DNA of 64,000 nucleotides from Nissolia schottii. Its lineage: Eukaryota; Streptophyta; Magnoliopsida; Fabales; Fabaceae. The stretch spans positions 100,619 to 164,618 of the forward strand of contig QANU01045404.1 of NCBI GenBank assembly GCA_003254905.1. Direction: 5' to 3'. The translations under genes and the position numbers were made by a program. The notes beneath the pieces were generated by a model. It saw nothing but the letters and a program-made list of their open reading frames with translations, was not told where the DNA came from and did no database searches. The stretch's first letter is position 1, and every line of letters starts with the position of its first letter. Of this stretch, positions 51,501 through 64,000 are shown piece after piece.

Positions 51501-54500
51501 AGTATCTGGATCCTTGGAAATTTTGTTCTGCACAAGCATAAAAGTCACAAGTGAGAAGCGGAAGGGATATGGCATTACCATGAACACATGCAAGAATATG
51601 AAGAGCAGACTACATTATAGAGCAGATGCTCCAACATAGCAAAATCATACAACGGCATTCAGCAAACTAATGCAATATCAAATACTCACTCGTGTTTCAT
51701 TAATATTGTACTGTACACAAGAGTAAAACGCCATTTTATCATCCTTGTTCACAAAATTGTGTAATGCAATATCCAAATCATTGACTGGAAGTATCTCCAT
51801 TTTCTGCAAAACCATAACAGTGAGATATATTGAAAGATAAAATTAAATTGAACTCACATTGCTTTTATGCGCACATTCATTCTCTTCAAGGAAAACTCAA
51901 GGCAACCCATATAGCAGCCCAGTAAAACTATACAACTAGCAAATTAAGCTTAAACTGTTGTAAATAAAATTTTTAATGAGATAACAAACAACATTAAGAA
52001 ATATGCAGAAAGCTCAGGGTGATATTCTGTTTCTAATGATTTTTCCCCCATTGTAATCTTCACTGAAAAATAACATCTTATCATTCGAAAGTTCACAGCC
52101 ACATTCATAAAAGTTATAACATGAAAATAATGTATGCTATATAGTAAACACAAGATGAGTCACAGATATCTATTTGGCTATTCATTGTTGAAATATGACG
52201 AATCTATATAAGGCTTATATGGAAAGACCAAAGTATTGAAGTAATCAATGGTTGAATACCAGATTATTTTCAGCAACCAAGGCCTCTATGTTCTGTTGAT
52301 TTAATTCTTCTGGACGTAGTCGTTCAGAATCATCAATTTTACCTACAAAATTTTTTTCCCACATATTTATAGTTAAAATATGACATTTGTCAAATAATGT
52401 CACTTGACAAAAGCGAAAAAGCCAATAGGAGAACTCATATAAGAGCCTGCCTTGGATATTGTAGCTGGCAAATACTATACTGCTGATGCCCGATGTCACA
52501 AACTAATGAAGAAAGGTCAACAAAAACTATTCAAATTACCTTCACTCTTGGCCCTTCTTGCAGCCTTTGAGAATATAAGAATATCTTGAGGGTTTGCAAC
52601 CTAATATAAGGATAACCAATCAACAGCATAAAACAATCCTCAAGCAAAACGGGTATTAACACACTAACTTAGGATGAGTGATAGATAGATAGATAGCAAG
52701 TACCTTTCCGACATATTTCTGCCCAAATCTTTGAGGATTTATGGTCATAAATCCAGAGTAATCTACCTGAAATTCCACTGTAGAAGTTAAGGTCATGCCA
52801 AGAAACATTTGTAATATCCAATGCAACATAGCTAATATACTGAAGAGAAGTTCAAAGTAAAATTGATCATTTTTTTTCCAAAAACAAAGTAAAATTGATC
52901 ATAAACTCCATATATTTTGAAGGATTTGTCGATCCAACTCCATCTAATAATAATGGAGTTTAATATCATGAAAACTACTATCTTTCCTAGAGTAAAAGTG
53001 CTTAAAACCAGTACAATTATAGAAGCAAAAATTTGCAGAGCAATCTTCATATCATGGTAGGTGAAAAGCAAAACAGGAGGCAATGCCCTCAAATCCAGAA
53101 CTGATATTGAAAAGTCACCATGCAGTATATAGAAATTACCTTGATACGTATTAGTGGAAGCTTGAGTTCAGCTCTGTTCACAGCCTTCTTACTAGATTTC
53201 TCTATCAGCTTCACCACCTGAATAATCTTCTATTATCAAAATACAGTTGCTACACATAGATCACTGGTCCGCGATACAAAAAGAATTTGGGTACACTGAA
53301 GTTAAGTGTCATTCAAAAAAAAATATTTCACAATGGTTCCTGAGCAGATCAAAGTGAAATAATATCAAAAATGCCAAAATTTATCGCTACAGGATATGCA
53401 CAGTTTTTACTATAAAGTAACCACAATGAGGAACCAAAGAGAAAAACTCTTTTCATAAGGAACCTATATGGGCCTCCTCTCCCACAAAAAGAAAAAAAAT
53501 AAGCAACCAAAAGGGCACAGAAAATCATAGAAAAGGGAACCAAGTTTTCATCCAATATTAATAAACCCACATACCACTTTATCCAGGTGTTCAAGAATTG
53601 AATTTTGATCATTGGAATCAATATCAGGTTCATCTTTTAGTATTATCTGCATTATGAAGATTAGAATGGTCAATGAAGAACCATAATACGTATGCTTCAA
53701 AGAGCACTGAGAAATATAAAATTTTTAACGTAATAATATCAGTACTTCACCTTACCTCTGTATACTCAAAAGGCCTCACAGACATCAAAGGGATCTTAGT
53801 TGGACGATACTGATTTCCCTGTCAAGAACCATTAATTCAAGAACTCGGTGAGAAATATAAAATGATGATAGGTGCATGCTTACATGAAAGAGGAAATCTC
53901 ATTATGTAAACAACCTTAATTTCTAGAAGAAGCACATGCTTTGGTTTTGATTCTCCATCTATAAGTGACGTTGCCACTGATGACCCAGGTTGTGAAATGT
54001 GAAATCCCATACCTGGAATTTCCTGAAGAAAATTGAAATCCACATTAAGTTAGCAGCACACGATGTATGTCTATTTGTGCCTAATTACAGAGATTACTCA
54101 GGATACCTGCGGGTCAACCAAACATTCATGCTCATGGCCCCACACAATGAAGTCTAGGAAGCGTGGCAAGAAATGCTCATTTATTGCATTTTTCGGATTT
54201 GTTTTCACTCTGCATGCCATAATCAAAATGAATGTCAGTAATCAAGTAGAGTAAAAGCTAAACTTAGACACTATAGACCATTAACAAGACAAATAATTTC
54301 ATAATTCAAAGTCTAATCAAAGGTAGATTTCAGGTTAATCACACATATTCATTGACAGGTGATATTAAATGCAATTCTCTATATAAAAGACAGGCACACA
54401 GGAAGGCATAACCTGTTCTGATGAAGTACCAGAATGTTGAACCAATCAGACACTTGACACCCTTCCTGAGATTCAGGTCGCATCCATTGCACAGCATGTG

Positions 54501-56339
54501 GTGTCTAAAAGAGAAATAAAATTATATAACGCATCCATATATGATTGAACTCAATTTGATATGGGAACTGGTAGAAAGCAAATTCTATCAGTAGCATACT
54601 TGAAACATCCTATTAAGCCTTTCATCTCGAATGTTTCCCAGACCATACAGAGCTACAGCCGTTGAGCCCTGTAATTCATGAAAAATACAGCTCAGAACAG
54701 AATGAAACTTATAAACATCCTGTTTTTCTCTTTTCTTAAAAAATAAAATAAAAAAAGAAATAAAAAAATTAAGATTTTTAACAAGGCCTTCTTGTATTGA
54801 CAGTAATCAACAACAAACCTTTTTTATAAGAATAGGGTTGATAGTGATCTGACCAACACCAGAACCCCCAAGAACTGTTTTCCCAAAGTAGTTGACTAGA
54901 TTACATGCTGAGAGAATATCAACTGCAGAAAGGTTGTCCTGTCACAATCATTCAGTAAGGAATACATATTCCTTGTAGTTAAGAATGACTATAAACAAAC
55001 TATTTACACTGACAAAATATCTATCTGGTCAAGCATATATTTAGATAAATTAGAGTGGCAGACAAATCAGTTTACTAAGCAAGTAGATTATTTCTTCCTT
55101 TTTTTTATGAACTATGTCAGCAGAAAAGCCGACAAGCAAAAGGAGAAAACAAAATCATCATCCCTTTGGCATTACATACAAATTGCTTCTTGAAAAAATG
55201 TAAATATGGATTATATACTGCTATGATTTTGACATACTATAAAAATGTTTTGTGTACTAAGACAAATAGCCAAAACGGCAAAACCTTCCTCCGAGCCATT
55301 CTGAATTCAACATGCCACAAACAACTCAAATGACAATCAAAATTCAAAAACTATACGAATGCTCATTCATACCACGCCTGCAGGGTCGTCATGATTCCCA
55401 TGAATGGTAAAGACGGGCAAACCAACATTGAAGTGAGGATCTTCATAATTCACATGACCAAACCTGTCCACCAAAAAGAAAATAAAAAAAAAACAAAAAA
55501 GAACCAAAAACACATTTCATTTTTTCACACATTGCAAATGAAAACCGACAACCACAGCAACTATCCCCTTACAAACAAAGCACAACATCACATTCCCGAG
55601 CACAAATTCAGCTCTTCTACAATCCAAAGTCTCAACCATTGTTTAAAAAAATAAAAATAAAAAATCAGCAGCACATATTGTCAACACACATAGTATTTTA
55701 ATAAGCAATTTCCCAAAATCAGAAATAAAATTAAAGCAGCTTCTTGCTTGCTTCTGAAAAACACAATTAGAAAAACTAATTATTTTTTTAGAAGTACAAG
55801 CAAACAGGCAAAATAAACATAAAAAAATTAGTTTTGTAAATGAGAACCGCAAAACCAAACGCACCATTGCTCATTTAATCATCTAAACTAAATTGTACAC
55901 CAAGTTTTAGAGTAGCCAAACACATGATCAACCCTCAAAATGACTTCTATTTTTCCTTTTGGCATTGCAAAATATAAAGAAATTTTAAAAAACTAAAGTG
56001 AAAATTGGGAACCGTGTTGTAGAGAACTAACGAGTTCTGGAAGTTGAGGGTCTGGTCGCTAACGACTTGGAAGGGGACGGGGCGGTCGTTGAGGCAGTGG
56101 CGGCGGAGGATCTCGATGGCCTTCACGAGCGTCGAACGCGACGGCTTGTTCTCGTGGAAGAGGTCTCCGGCGAGTAGAAGGAAGTCCACGCGCTTCTGTT
56201 CGGCGATTGAGCAAATCTCCTCGAAGGCTTGGAAGGAGTCGTGGCGCCGTATCTCATCCTTCTCCATGTATCCGAGGTGGCAGTCCGTCGCCACCAGTAT
56301 GCGGAGCATGATCGCCGCTTCCGCGTCAGCTTCCGCCAT
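48522..56339 (-). CDS. MRE11: MRE11 double-strand-break repair nuclease, 20 coding exons, 705 aa
   Basis: Exons on the minus strand: 56339-56032, 55463-55373, 54938-54819, 54668-54600, 54504-54413, 54209-54107, 54022-53915, 53818-53756, 53646-53575, 53217-53140, 52766-52704, 52600-52540, 52342-52260, 51803-51690, 51527-51450, 51166-51095, 50986-50763, 49605-49509, 49351-49163, 48554-48522. All joins are GT-AG and in phase. Metallophosphoesterase motifs are intact: DCHLGY (19-24), [15 protein letters not shown] (125-128), GHEHE (251-255), which hold two Mn ions. The C-terminal third has an RG repeat ([11 protein letters not shown], in residues 526-600) and acidic/basic stretches used for DNA binding in other MRE11 proteins. 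The last exon codes only for [10 protein letters not shown]. Length is close to the Arabidopsis protein (about 720). It is the nuclease of the nuclear MRE11-RAD50-NBS1 complex that senses and trims broken DNA ends. It looks functional. Confidence 0.95.
49728..50342. mobile_element. Mutator-like miniature element, copy B, in MRE11 intron 17
   Basis: The left end GAGAAATGCTATTTTACAAC and, in complement, the right end GAGAACTATTTTGTGTACAAC are imperfect inverted repeats starting GAGAA. They are flanked by 9-bp duplications TCCTTTTTA (49719-49727) and TTCTTTTTA (50343-50351), one mismatch. The 615-bp interior shares the repeated GCACAAACTTTTGAAC motif with the copy at 454-1133. No coding capacity. 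The element lies over 100 bp from either splice site. Confidence 0.75.
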
Positions 56340-57903
56340 TGAAGATGAAGGTCACTAGTGAAAGAGAGGAGTTGCAGAGTGAAGAAATTTCGGTGTGCTT
56401 GTGGAATGAAAAACGACGTAGTATTGACCTGGGTTTTCAGAAAGGGCGGGACCTTCTAACCTTTCTTTTTTACTTTTTTCTTTTGTTTGTTTTCTACTTT
56501 TCTTATATGTTGAAAGAAACTAGTTAGCAATATTTTAAATTTGTTGATTTTATTTTTTACATAAATTATTTAATTTTAATTTTTGTATTTTTAAATGTTA
56601 AATTTTTTTTAAAAAAAATTAAATTAAGATATATAATTGATTCAAATAAAATAAATTTAATAAAATTTTAAATTTAAATTAAAAATTATTTATTGAAAAT
56701 AGTTTAGATTTATTGAAAATTCCTTCCATAATCGGTGCTTTTTAGTTAATATAAATAATGGAAGAAAATAAAAGATATGAAATACTTATTCTTTTTTTAC
56801 GTTTTGCACGTAATTATGTAATAGTGTGAATGATGATCATAGTCAATAACACTGTAATTTGTAAAAAATAAATAAATAATTGCTCATAATAGAAATTTTT
56901 TTAATGAAAATTACTAATATCTAAAGTCTACTTAACTTTACATGATTGAGCTTGAACTGTGCCAGCCTAGTATAGAGATAAAGTTATTCTAGTACTAATT
57001 TGTTTAATTCACACTAAACTTTAGATTTTACTTAAAAGAAATAAGTGTTGAATTACTTTAATTAATTGAGACTTTTTTTCATGAAAAACAATTTCATTTA
57101 TAAAGAAGTTTAATGATACTTACATATCAAAAAAAGATATCAATCATAATAGGCTTTACTTTAGTATAAAATAATATAGACTTTTACTTTTTAAAGTATA
57201 TTTGATCATTTAAAAATATATTAATGTTTTATTCTAGTTACAGTTTGTGACATTTTATCTAAATTGTTCATTGTGTTCCAACCATTTTTGTTTTGCCCTT
57301 GCACAACCCTAATCTCTTATCATTTTTATTTTCTCTAAAGTATAATAGCAACAAAATACTAGAGTGTCCATTCATTTTCAATCAATTAAAAAAGGTAACA
57401 TTTTAGTTTTAATATTCTATGAGCAACAATAAGTTTACGCATAAACCTTATTCATAAAGGGTTTTTTTCTATCTTAGTCTTGTATCAAACACCAACACTA
57501 CCCTAAATACTAAATAGGGAAATTTCTCTGGCACCACTTCGGTGCCTGTGTCTTGTTGTTTGACCCAACTCTCTATCCTTCTGCGAATTTTAAAAATTTA
57601 AAATTATTATTTAAGTGAGCATGTCTAAGCTAATGCCCGGAGCACAAGGCCCAAATCGGAGAGTGATGAACGAGTCACGAAACTAGGCTTCAATGTACTA
57701 GTAATTAAGGTTTACCAATGGAGGATAGGAGGAGAAACTCCAAGCCCATTTCATCTGTTTGAGCTTACATGATTTGGGCCATTTCAATTAAAATATTCAT
57801 ATCCTTTGACCGAAAATACTCAAATCAAAGGGGACTTACCAATGACCAAAACCAAGAAGGTAACATGTTTCGACCAAAAATAATAGAAATAAGGGTTCTT
57901 GTC
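56340..57903. other. upstream region of MRE11 and AT-rich spacer
   Basis: The first few hundred bases should hold the MRE11 promoter, though no site is clear. The rest is AT-rich with no gene. A GC-richer part (57520-57760) contains the small palindrome GGCACCACTTCGGTGCC near 57532, unexplained. Confidence 0.4.
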
Positions 57904-58089
57904 AGGCAAGGCTACCATGGTGTCCCAACACCATTGGATGGTACCCCTATTTTCCATCCAAATATTTTTCCAAAATTACAAGTGATGCCACAACAAACTT
58001 CACTATTTAACCTTTGTAATATTGCACACTGGTCCTTAATGAAAAAATTGTTTGCAAATATGGCTTACCCCAAATGTAGCCCCCCTTTT

Positions 58090-58156
58090 CTTGTCGCCGA
58101 CCAGCACCACTGCCCTGAACCTAAGTTGATACCCTCCCTTAACCACCTTGGTCACC
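58090..58156 (-). pseudogene. plastid ribosomal protein S5 fragment in element 2
   Basis: The minus strand reads [24 protein letters not shown], very close to the conserved S5 motif; here the Gln is intact and Lys-Gln has become Tyr-Gln. The same portion as in element 1, so its capture predates the split of the two copies. Confidence 0.75.
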
Positions 58157-58877
58157 CTCCTCACCTGAACCGCCCTCTCCTCGAACCCATCCCTCACTTT
58201 ATTTTACCTTGTTACCTTTCAGATATGCAATTCCTCTCCCTTGTCAATCATGTATTTGTGCCCTAATTTTTTCCTCTTTCGTTCGATTTAAGATTGAGCG
58301 ACGGAGCCCATGGACACTCCGGTATGCAATTCCCCTACCTTTCCTCTTTCATTCATGTATTTTCTTTTCTTCATTCAGCGACATGACAAGCTTGGCTCAA
58401 AGAGTGAGAATAAAAGAATAGTTGTGGTTTAACAATTCTTTCTATTAAACGAGATTTGTTAACTAGTAATAGTTGCTCTGATGAATTATCTCCTTCTTTG
58501 CACTATAACAACTATGTCTCATGATTTTGGGAGTTTGGAGAATCAGTTTAATTGATATCAAAGATTTTTTTTATGTAGGATGTGGGCACGGACTTTGTGT
58601 AAGATGTGCAATCTAATTCTGCCATGAAACTTGTAGTCCATTTCCATCAATGACTAGTCCTCTAACAAGAGTAAATAAAGTGGTTTTTTTTAAAGAAAAA
58701 AAGGAATACCTTATGCTTTCTAGCATTATGTATCAGATTAGAAGTAATATTGTCATGAATTTTATTGGTTAAAAAGATCAGTAGTTTGAATGCTTTCTCA
58801 TTGCAAAATCTAATCTTAAAAGTGAATGGAGGTTTAATGGGAAATTAGTTTTGTACCAGATTGGCATTGTGAATTTG

Positions 58878-58985
58878 TAATGAGGATTTTAACAGGAATG
58901 GCGCAGGGAGGGAGAAGGTGAAATTGGGGGTGGGGAAGAGAGAGAAACAGGAAGGGGTGTGAGTGTGAAGGGAGAGAGAGGAGGG
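58878..58985 (-). pseudogene. S5 transit-peptide-like fragment in element 2
   Basis: The minus strand here aligns with 30228-30330 of element 1 (PTPNFTFSLPAPFL against PTPNFTLSVPTPFL), the Ser/Pro-rich transit-peptide part of the captured S5. The similarity ends abruptly after this; the rest of the S5 N-terminal domain present in element 1 is absent. Confidence 0.65.
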
Positions 58986-59144
58986 GGCTACGTTTGCAAA
59001 ATGAATTTTGCTAAGGGATGATTATGCAATATAATAAAAGTGAGGTGGTGGCATCACTTGTAATTTTAAAAAGATGTTTGGATGGAAAATAGAGGTACCA
59101 TTCAATGGTACCAAACCATTGGGCACCATGGTAGCCTTGTTCGA

Positions 59145-59314
59145 TCTTGTCTTTTCAGACCCATAAAAAAGAAGGAAGGAACTTGTCTTTCAACCATAAA
59201 AAAGGTCTATGTCTTCCAATTTTAGTCAGACGTCACTCCATGTAAAAGACATATCAAACCAAACTTTTATTATAACAAAGAATTTTAAACTTATTTAACA
59301 TTAAAAATTGGGTG
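59145..59314. other. spacer between two transposons
   Basis: 170 bp of AT-rich DNA separating element 2 from the next inverted-repeat element; nothing recognised. Confidence 0.5.
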
Positions 59315-60551
59315 GCTTCTAAGGTTCATCTTAGAAGTTTTGGTGAATGATTCACCTATGGAATATGGTGGTCCATTTTCATTTAGCAACACTTTAAAAT
59401 GTGATCAAACATTTTTTGAAACAATGTAGCTAAATTCATTTCCTACTTTAACCCGCCTCCATACTCCTCCCATCCAACATAATTCTGAAGATTTGCGCCA
59501 CCATCCGCTCCACCACAATTAAGGAGGAAGACAAGCCCATTGCCAGCGCCACCATTTGTGGTGGTGGTCATGCCCCCTACATCACACTCTAGATACTCCA
59601 ATCTTGTTCATCATCAAGAGATCAAAAACATAAAATTGAAGCAAACAAAAATCATATCCCCTATGAGGGCAATTCATCATAAAAACATTGTTTTGCTCAT
59701 TATTTTTTTTCTTTTTCCTACATTTTTCTTTTGGAATAGTATAACTGGAGAAAAAGATGTTGTAGAATCATTGTAAGGAATGTAAATAAATTCAAGTCAT
59801 TGTGAGACATTTTATTGAACATTGAGTGTGCAAGTTAGAAGTTCTACCATTTATGTCATTGGAAAAAAAAATCCTTCATGCCAATTAATTTTCTCATCAA
59901 ACCAATCAGTAATAATGGAGTCTCGATCAATGAAGTCATAATCTTTCACAACCCAAAGCCCCCTCCCTCATCTTCATAGTACAATTAAGTCAATCTTTCA
60001 CAACAAAAGCAGAAAATTACAGAGACATACACAAGAGAAGAACAGGGCCACCAAACATGAATCGTGGGTGCAACTCTCTTTCTCTCTCTCCTACTTTCTC
60101 CCTGCTTCCTCACTCACAATTGACTCCCTCGCAAATGTGTAGATCTTATTTTCTCTTGACTTCATGCCCACCAAAAATGGTCCACAGTCACTAGACTGGG
60201 GGCAACTTGCCATGATTGCGCTCAACCTTTTGAAAACAAGCAAATTTGTTTTTCCCTTGACTCCAATACCAAATTGAATTGTGGCCAAGATGCGGGAAGA
60301 AGAGATAAAAGGGAGGCGGTGGCAAGAGTAACAGCAGTGAGGGTGGCGGCGGTGAGGGCAGCGGCGGCAGTCACCGCCGGTGAATAGAGGAGTGATGTGG
60401 TAGAAAGGGAGAGAAGATGGAGAAGAGAGGGGTAGATATGTGGTAAAAGAAAGGGTAAAGATGAACATAATTTTGTAAAGTATACCATGAACCAACTTTT
60501 TTTTAATAGGGTGAATCATTTACCAAAACTTCTAAGGTGAATCTTAGAAGC
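59315..60551. mobile_element. 1237-bp terminal-inverted-repeat element, unclassified Mutator-like
   Basis: The left end GCTTCTAAGGTTCATCTTAG and, in complement, the right end GCTTCTAAGATTCACCTTAG match and remain similar for about 45 bp through TTTTGGTGAATGATTCACC. Flanking words share AATTG only, so a target duplication is not proven. The interior has GC-rich coding-like stretches (59480-59590 plus, 60500-60090 minus, 142 codons open) unlike the surrounding DNA, which could be further captured host DNA, but I recognise no gene. The size nearly equals that of element 2 next to it. Confidence 0.65.
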
Positions 60552-60914
60552 AATTGTCAACTTATAGATTTTAATAAATATAAAATTTATTAAAATTTTT
60601 TCTAATAATGATTTAAAGTTATGAATTAGTATACTATCTCATGTCAAATAAATATAAGTACATTTTATCCATCACAAAATTAAAAATGTGGATGGAATTA
60701 TATCAATCTTTTTTCTTTTCACAAGTGAAATTATATCAATCTCGTCTTGCAATTGTTAATATACTCATAAATCTAATTCATGAAGCTTTTATCTTATTTT
60801 TATTCTTTCAACAAACTCACACATGCTTTCCTCTAACCTAGATGCGAAGAAAAACTAGAAAGAAAAAGGAAAAAAAATTTAATTCAAAATGACAATATTA
60901 CATATTTATTTATT

Positions 60915-61200
60915 CACTACCAAAAAATGTTAAATATAGACGGATAAATCCGTTTTTAATATAGAAGGATTTTATTTAATTATAGGCAAATTTTTTTTGT
61001 TTGTAACGAGGAAAAAATCCTCTTATGTCAACTATTGTACTAATACATACGATGAACAGTCTCAAAATTCTATAATTATTTTCGTTTATTGTAGGCAAAT
61101 ATATAGACAAATTTAAAGATAAAAATATCCGTCTAAATGGTTTTATAAAATAAAAAATTAATATTATAGACAGATAAATCTATCTACAATTATGTGTTTT
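60915..61200 (+). mobile_element. left terminus of a CACTA-type (En/Spm) element
   Basis: CACTACCAAAAAATG starts at 60915, the style of plant CACTA termini (CACTACAAAAAA), followed by subterminal repeats of TAGACGGATAAATC and variants near 60938, 61090, 61125 and 61165 in both directions. No matching right end occurs before the window ends, so the element would be over 3 kb or truncated. Confidence 0.6.
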
Positions 61201-61422
61201 AATTACTCAAAGCTAATTACTCTTTTCACCCAGTATTCTCTTTTTTCTCTTCATGGAACCCAAATCGTTGTTGGCCTACGCCTCCCCCAAATCGCTGCCA
61301 GCCCTCTGCATGCCCTCCGCCTCCCCCAAATGGACGTCGTTCCTTCTGCCACCTGAAAACCCCGAATCATGACCGCGAGGATCAGCAGTGGCTCCGCAAG
61401 AGTAGCTGCAAAACCTAAACGA

Positions 61423-63075
<1,653 letters not shown>

Positions 63076-63306
63076 AAGAGGTTTGGAATTGTTGGGGGTG
63101 CGGCTCAAGGTTTGGCTTACTTGCACTATGATTGTGTGCCTACTATAGTTCATAGGGACATGAAGATTAATAACACATTGCTTGATCGTGAGTTTAGACC
63201 TTGTTTGGTTGATTTTGGGCTGGATAGGACCTTGCAGCATGAGGGAGATAGTGTTGGCCCTATGTCCAAGGTTGTTGGATCATATGGTTACATTGCTTCA
63301 TGTTAG
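63076..63306 (+). pseudogene. LRR receptor-like kinase catalytic fragment (HSL2-like)
   Basis: The frame reads [20 protein letters not shown], then [22 protein letters not shown], and [10 protein letters not shown], followed by Cys and a stop. These are kinase subdomains VIa to VIII: the catalytic HRD with Lys, the DFG Asp and the GSYGYIAPEY activation-segment end, the last broken. The HDCVP and AKTLQ-like pattern suggests the HAESA/HSL group. Only about 75 residues of a kinase of about 1000 are present, so it is non-functional. Confidence 0.8.
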
Positions 63307-64000
63307 TAGTTCTTTTCTTCCTTCCTTATGGTGATTTTGAGGTATGATTGATTTTCATCATCACATATGTAGCCTTATCTTAAAATTAAGTAACAAAAGT
63401 GGGTCCAAATTGGAAGTATTTTGTTTCTAGTCTCATGATTGTTAAAAAGTAAGTATTAGTTCTTTTTTTACAAAATATAAACAAAAGTTGCCATTCTCTG
63501 TGTTAGAAATGTGTAGTAACACTTGGCATAAGATAAAGATGTGTTTCTCATTCACTAACGTTACTAGCAATGTTGCGTAATCAAACAGGTCATTATAAAT
63601 TATTAGACAATTTAAAAGTCACATTATCGATAATTTGAATAGATTATAAATTTATAAGTTTTATTTGGGTTCCAAGTCTCTATTACCTATTTTTTCCCCT
63701 TCTTGTTAAGGTTCCAAGTGCCATTGGAGTTCCTGGATTGGCTCCAAGTGTAGACTGTAATGAATCTTCATGGATTTGTGGCTCCTAGTGACTATGAGAC
63801 AACTCTCATAGAAGTAGTTGATAAGTAGGGAAACACTTGGATGAACTATAATTTTCACAATTTTCAGGTGTTTTTGTTGTGTTTAAACACTTGTGTAATT
63901 TTAGTTTGCATTAAATATTTATGTTATTTCAATCTTAATTTAATCGTGCATAAATTCTAATTTAAAGTTTGTTATTGTTATTTTTGCTTTTGCAAGTTTA
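63307..64000. other. window end, no gene recognised
   Basis: AT-rich sequence. The right end of the putative CACTA element is not seen here. Confidence 0.4.

Larger units (their letters stand above)
57904..59144. mobile_element. Pack-type Mutator-like element 2, related to element 1 in opposite orientation
   Basis: Long inverted ends (about 90 bp) read AGGCAAGGCTACCATGGTG on the left and, in complement, AAGGCTACCATGGTGCCC on the right. TCTTGTC occurs immediately left (57897-57903) and at 59145-59151, a likely decayed target duplication. The left interior matches the right interior of element 1 and vice versa, so the two lie in opposite orientation. It carries plastid S5 fragments at both ends, but the middle (about 58170-58870) is different from element 1. 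The exact right end is uncertain by a few bases. Confidence 0.75.

Noticed and set aside
58376..58640. Exon-like pieces, one reading CGHGLCVRC (possible RING finger)
   Set aside because: Too short and interrupted by a stop to assign a family; mentioned only as a possible captured fragment.

Overview
This window reads as nuclear DNA of a dicot plant, most likely a legume close to soybean (Glycine); the species call is inference. It is AT-rich, its genes are split by many GT-AG introns, its gene families are plant-specific (class VIII myosin, LHCB, VAL-type B3), and the intergenic space is filled with plant DNA transposons and retroelement relics. Exon joins were checked by reading frame and phase; matches to known proteins were made by eye from memory, not by a search.

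Layout. 1-1.8 kb: a Mutator-like miniature element and a hAT element with a perfect 8-bp target duplication. 2.4-11.8 kb (minus): a short VAL-like B3-domain gene, with a minisatellite in intron 3 and a broken Ty1/copia element in intron 1. 13.0-13.5 kb: second hAT element. 15.6-17.3 kb (minus): a small gene for a 100-aa basic protein. 17.3-30 kb: gene-poor, with tandem repeats, an unclassified repeat block, a third hAT element and a relic of a plant mobile domain gene. 30.1-31.2 kb: a Pack-type Mutator-like element with fragments of two host genes. 33.2-43.1 kb (plus): complete class VIII myosin, 24 coding exons, 1250 aa, with a 124-N gap upstream. 44.1-45.4 kb (minus): LHCB3, 3 exons, 268 aa, tail-to-tail with the myosin. 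48.5-56.3 kb (minus): complete MRE11, 20 coding exons, 705 aa. 57.9-60.6 kb: two more ~1.24-kb terminal-inverted-repeat elements, the first related to the 30-kb element in opposite orientation. 60.9-64 kb: a CACTA-type terminus followed by broken fragments of an E2 ubiquitin-conjugating enzyme gene and a receptor-like kinase gene.

The host genes do unrelated jobs (actin motor, light harvesting, DNA double-strand-break repair, transcriptional control) and do not form a functional cluster. The most interesting material is the transposon layer: several elements carry or adjoin pieces of host genes, including a chimera of chloroplast ribosomal protein S5 and a GH17 beta-1,3-glucanase. I found no CRISPR array, tRNA, rRNA or new multi-gene system.
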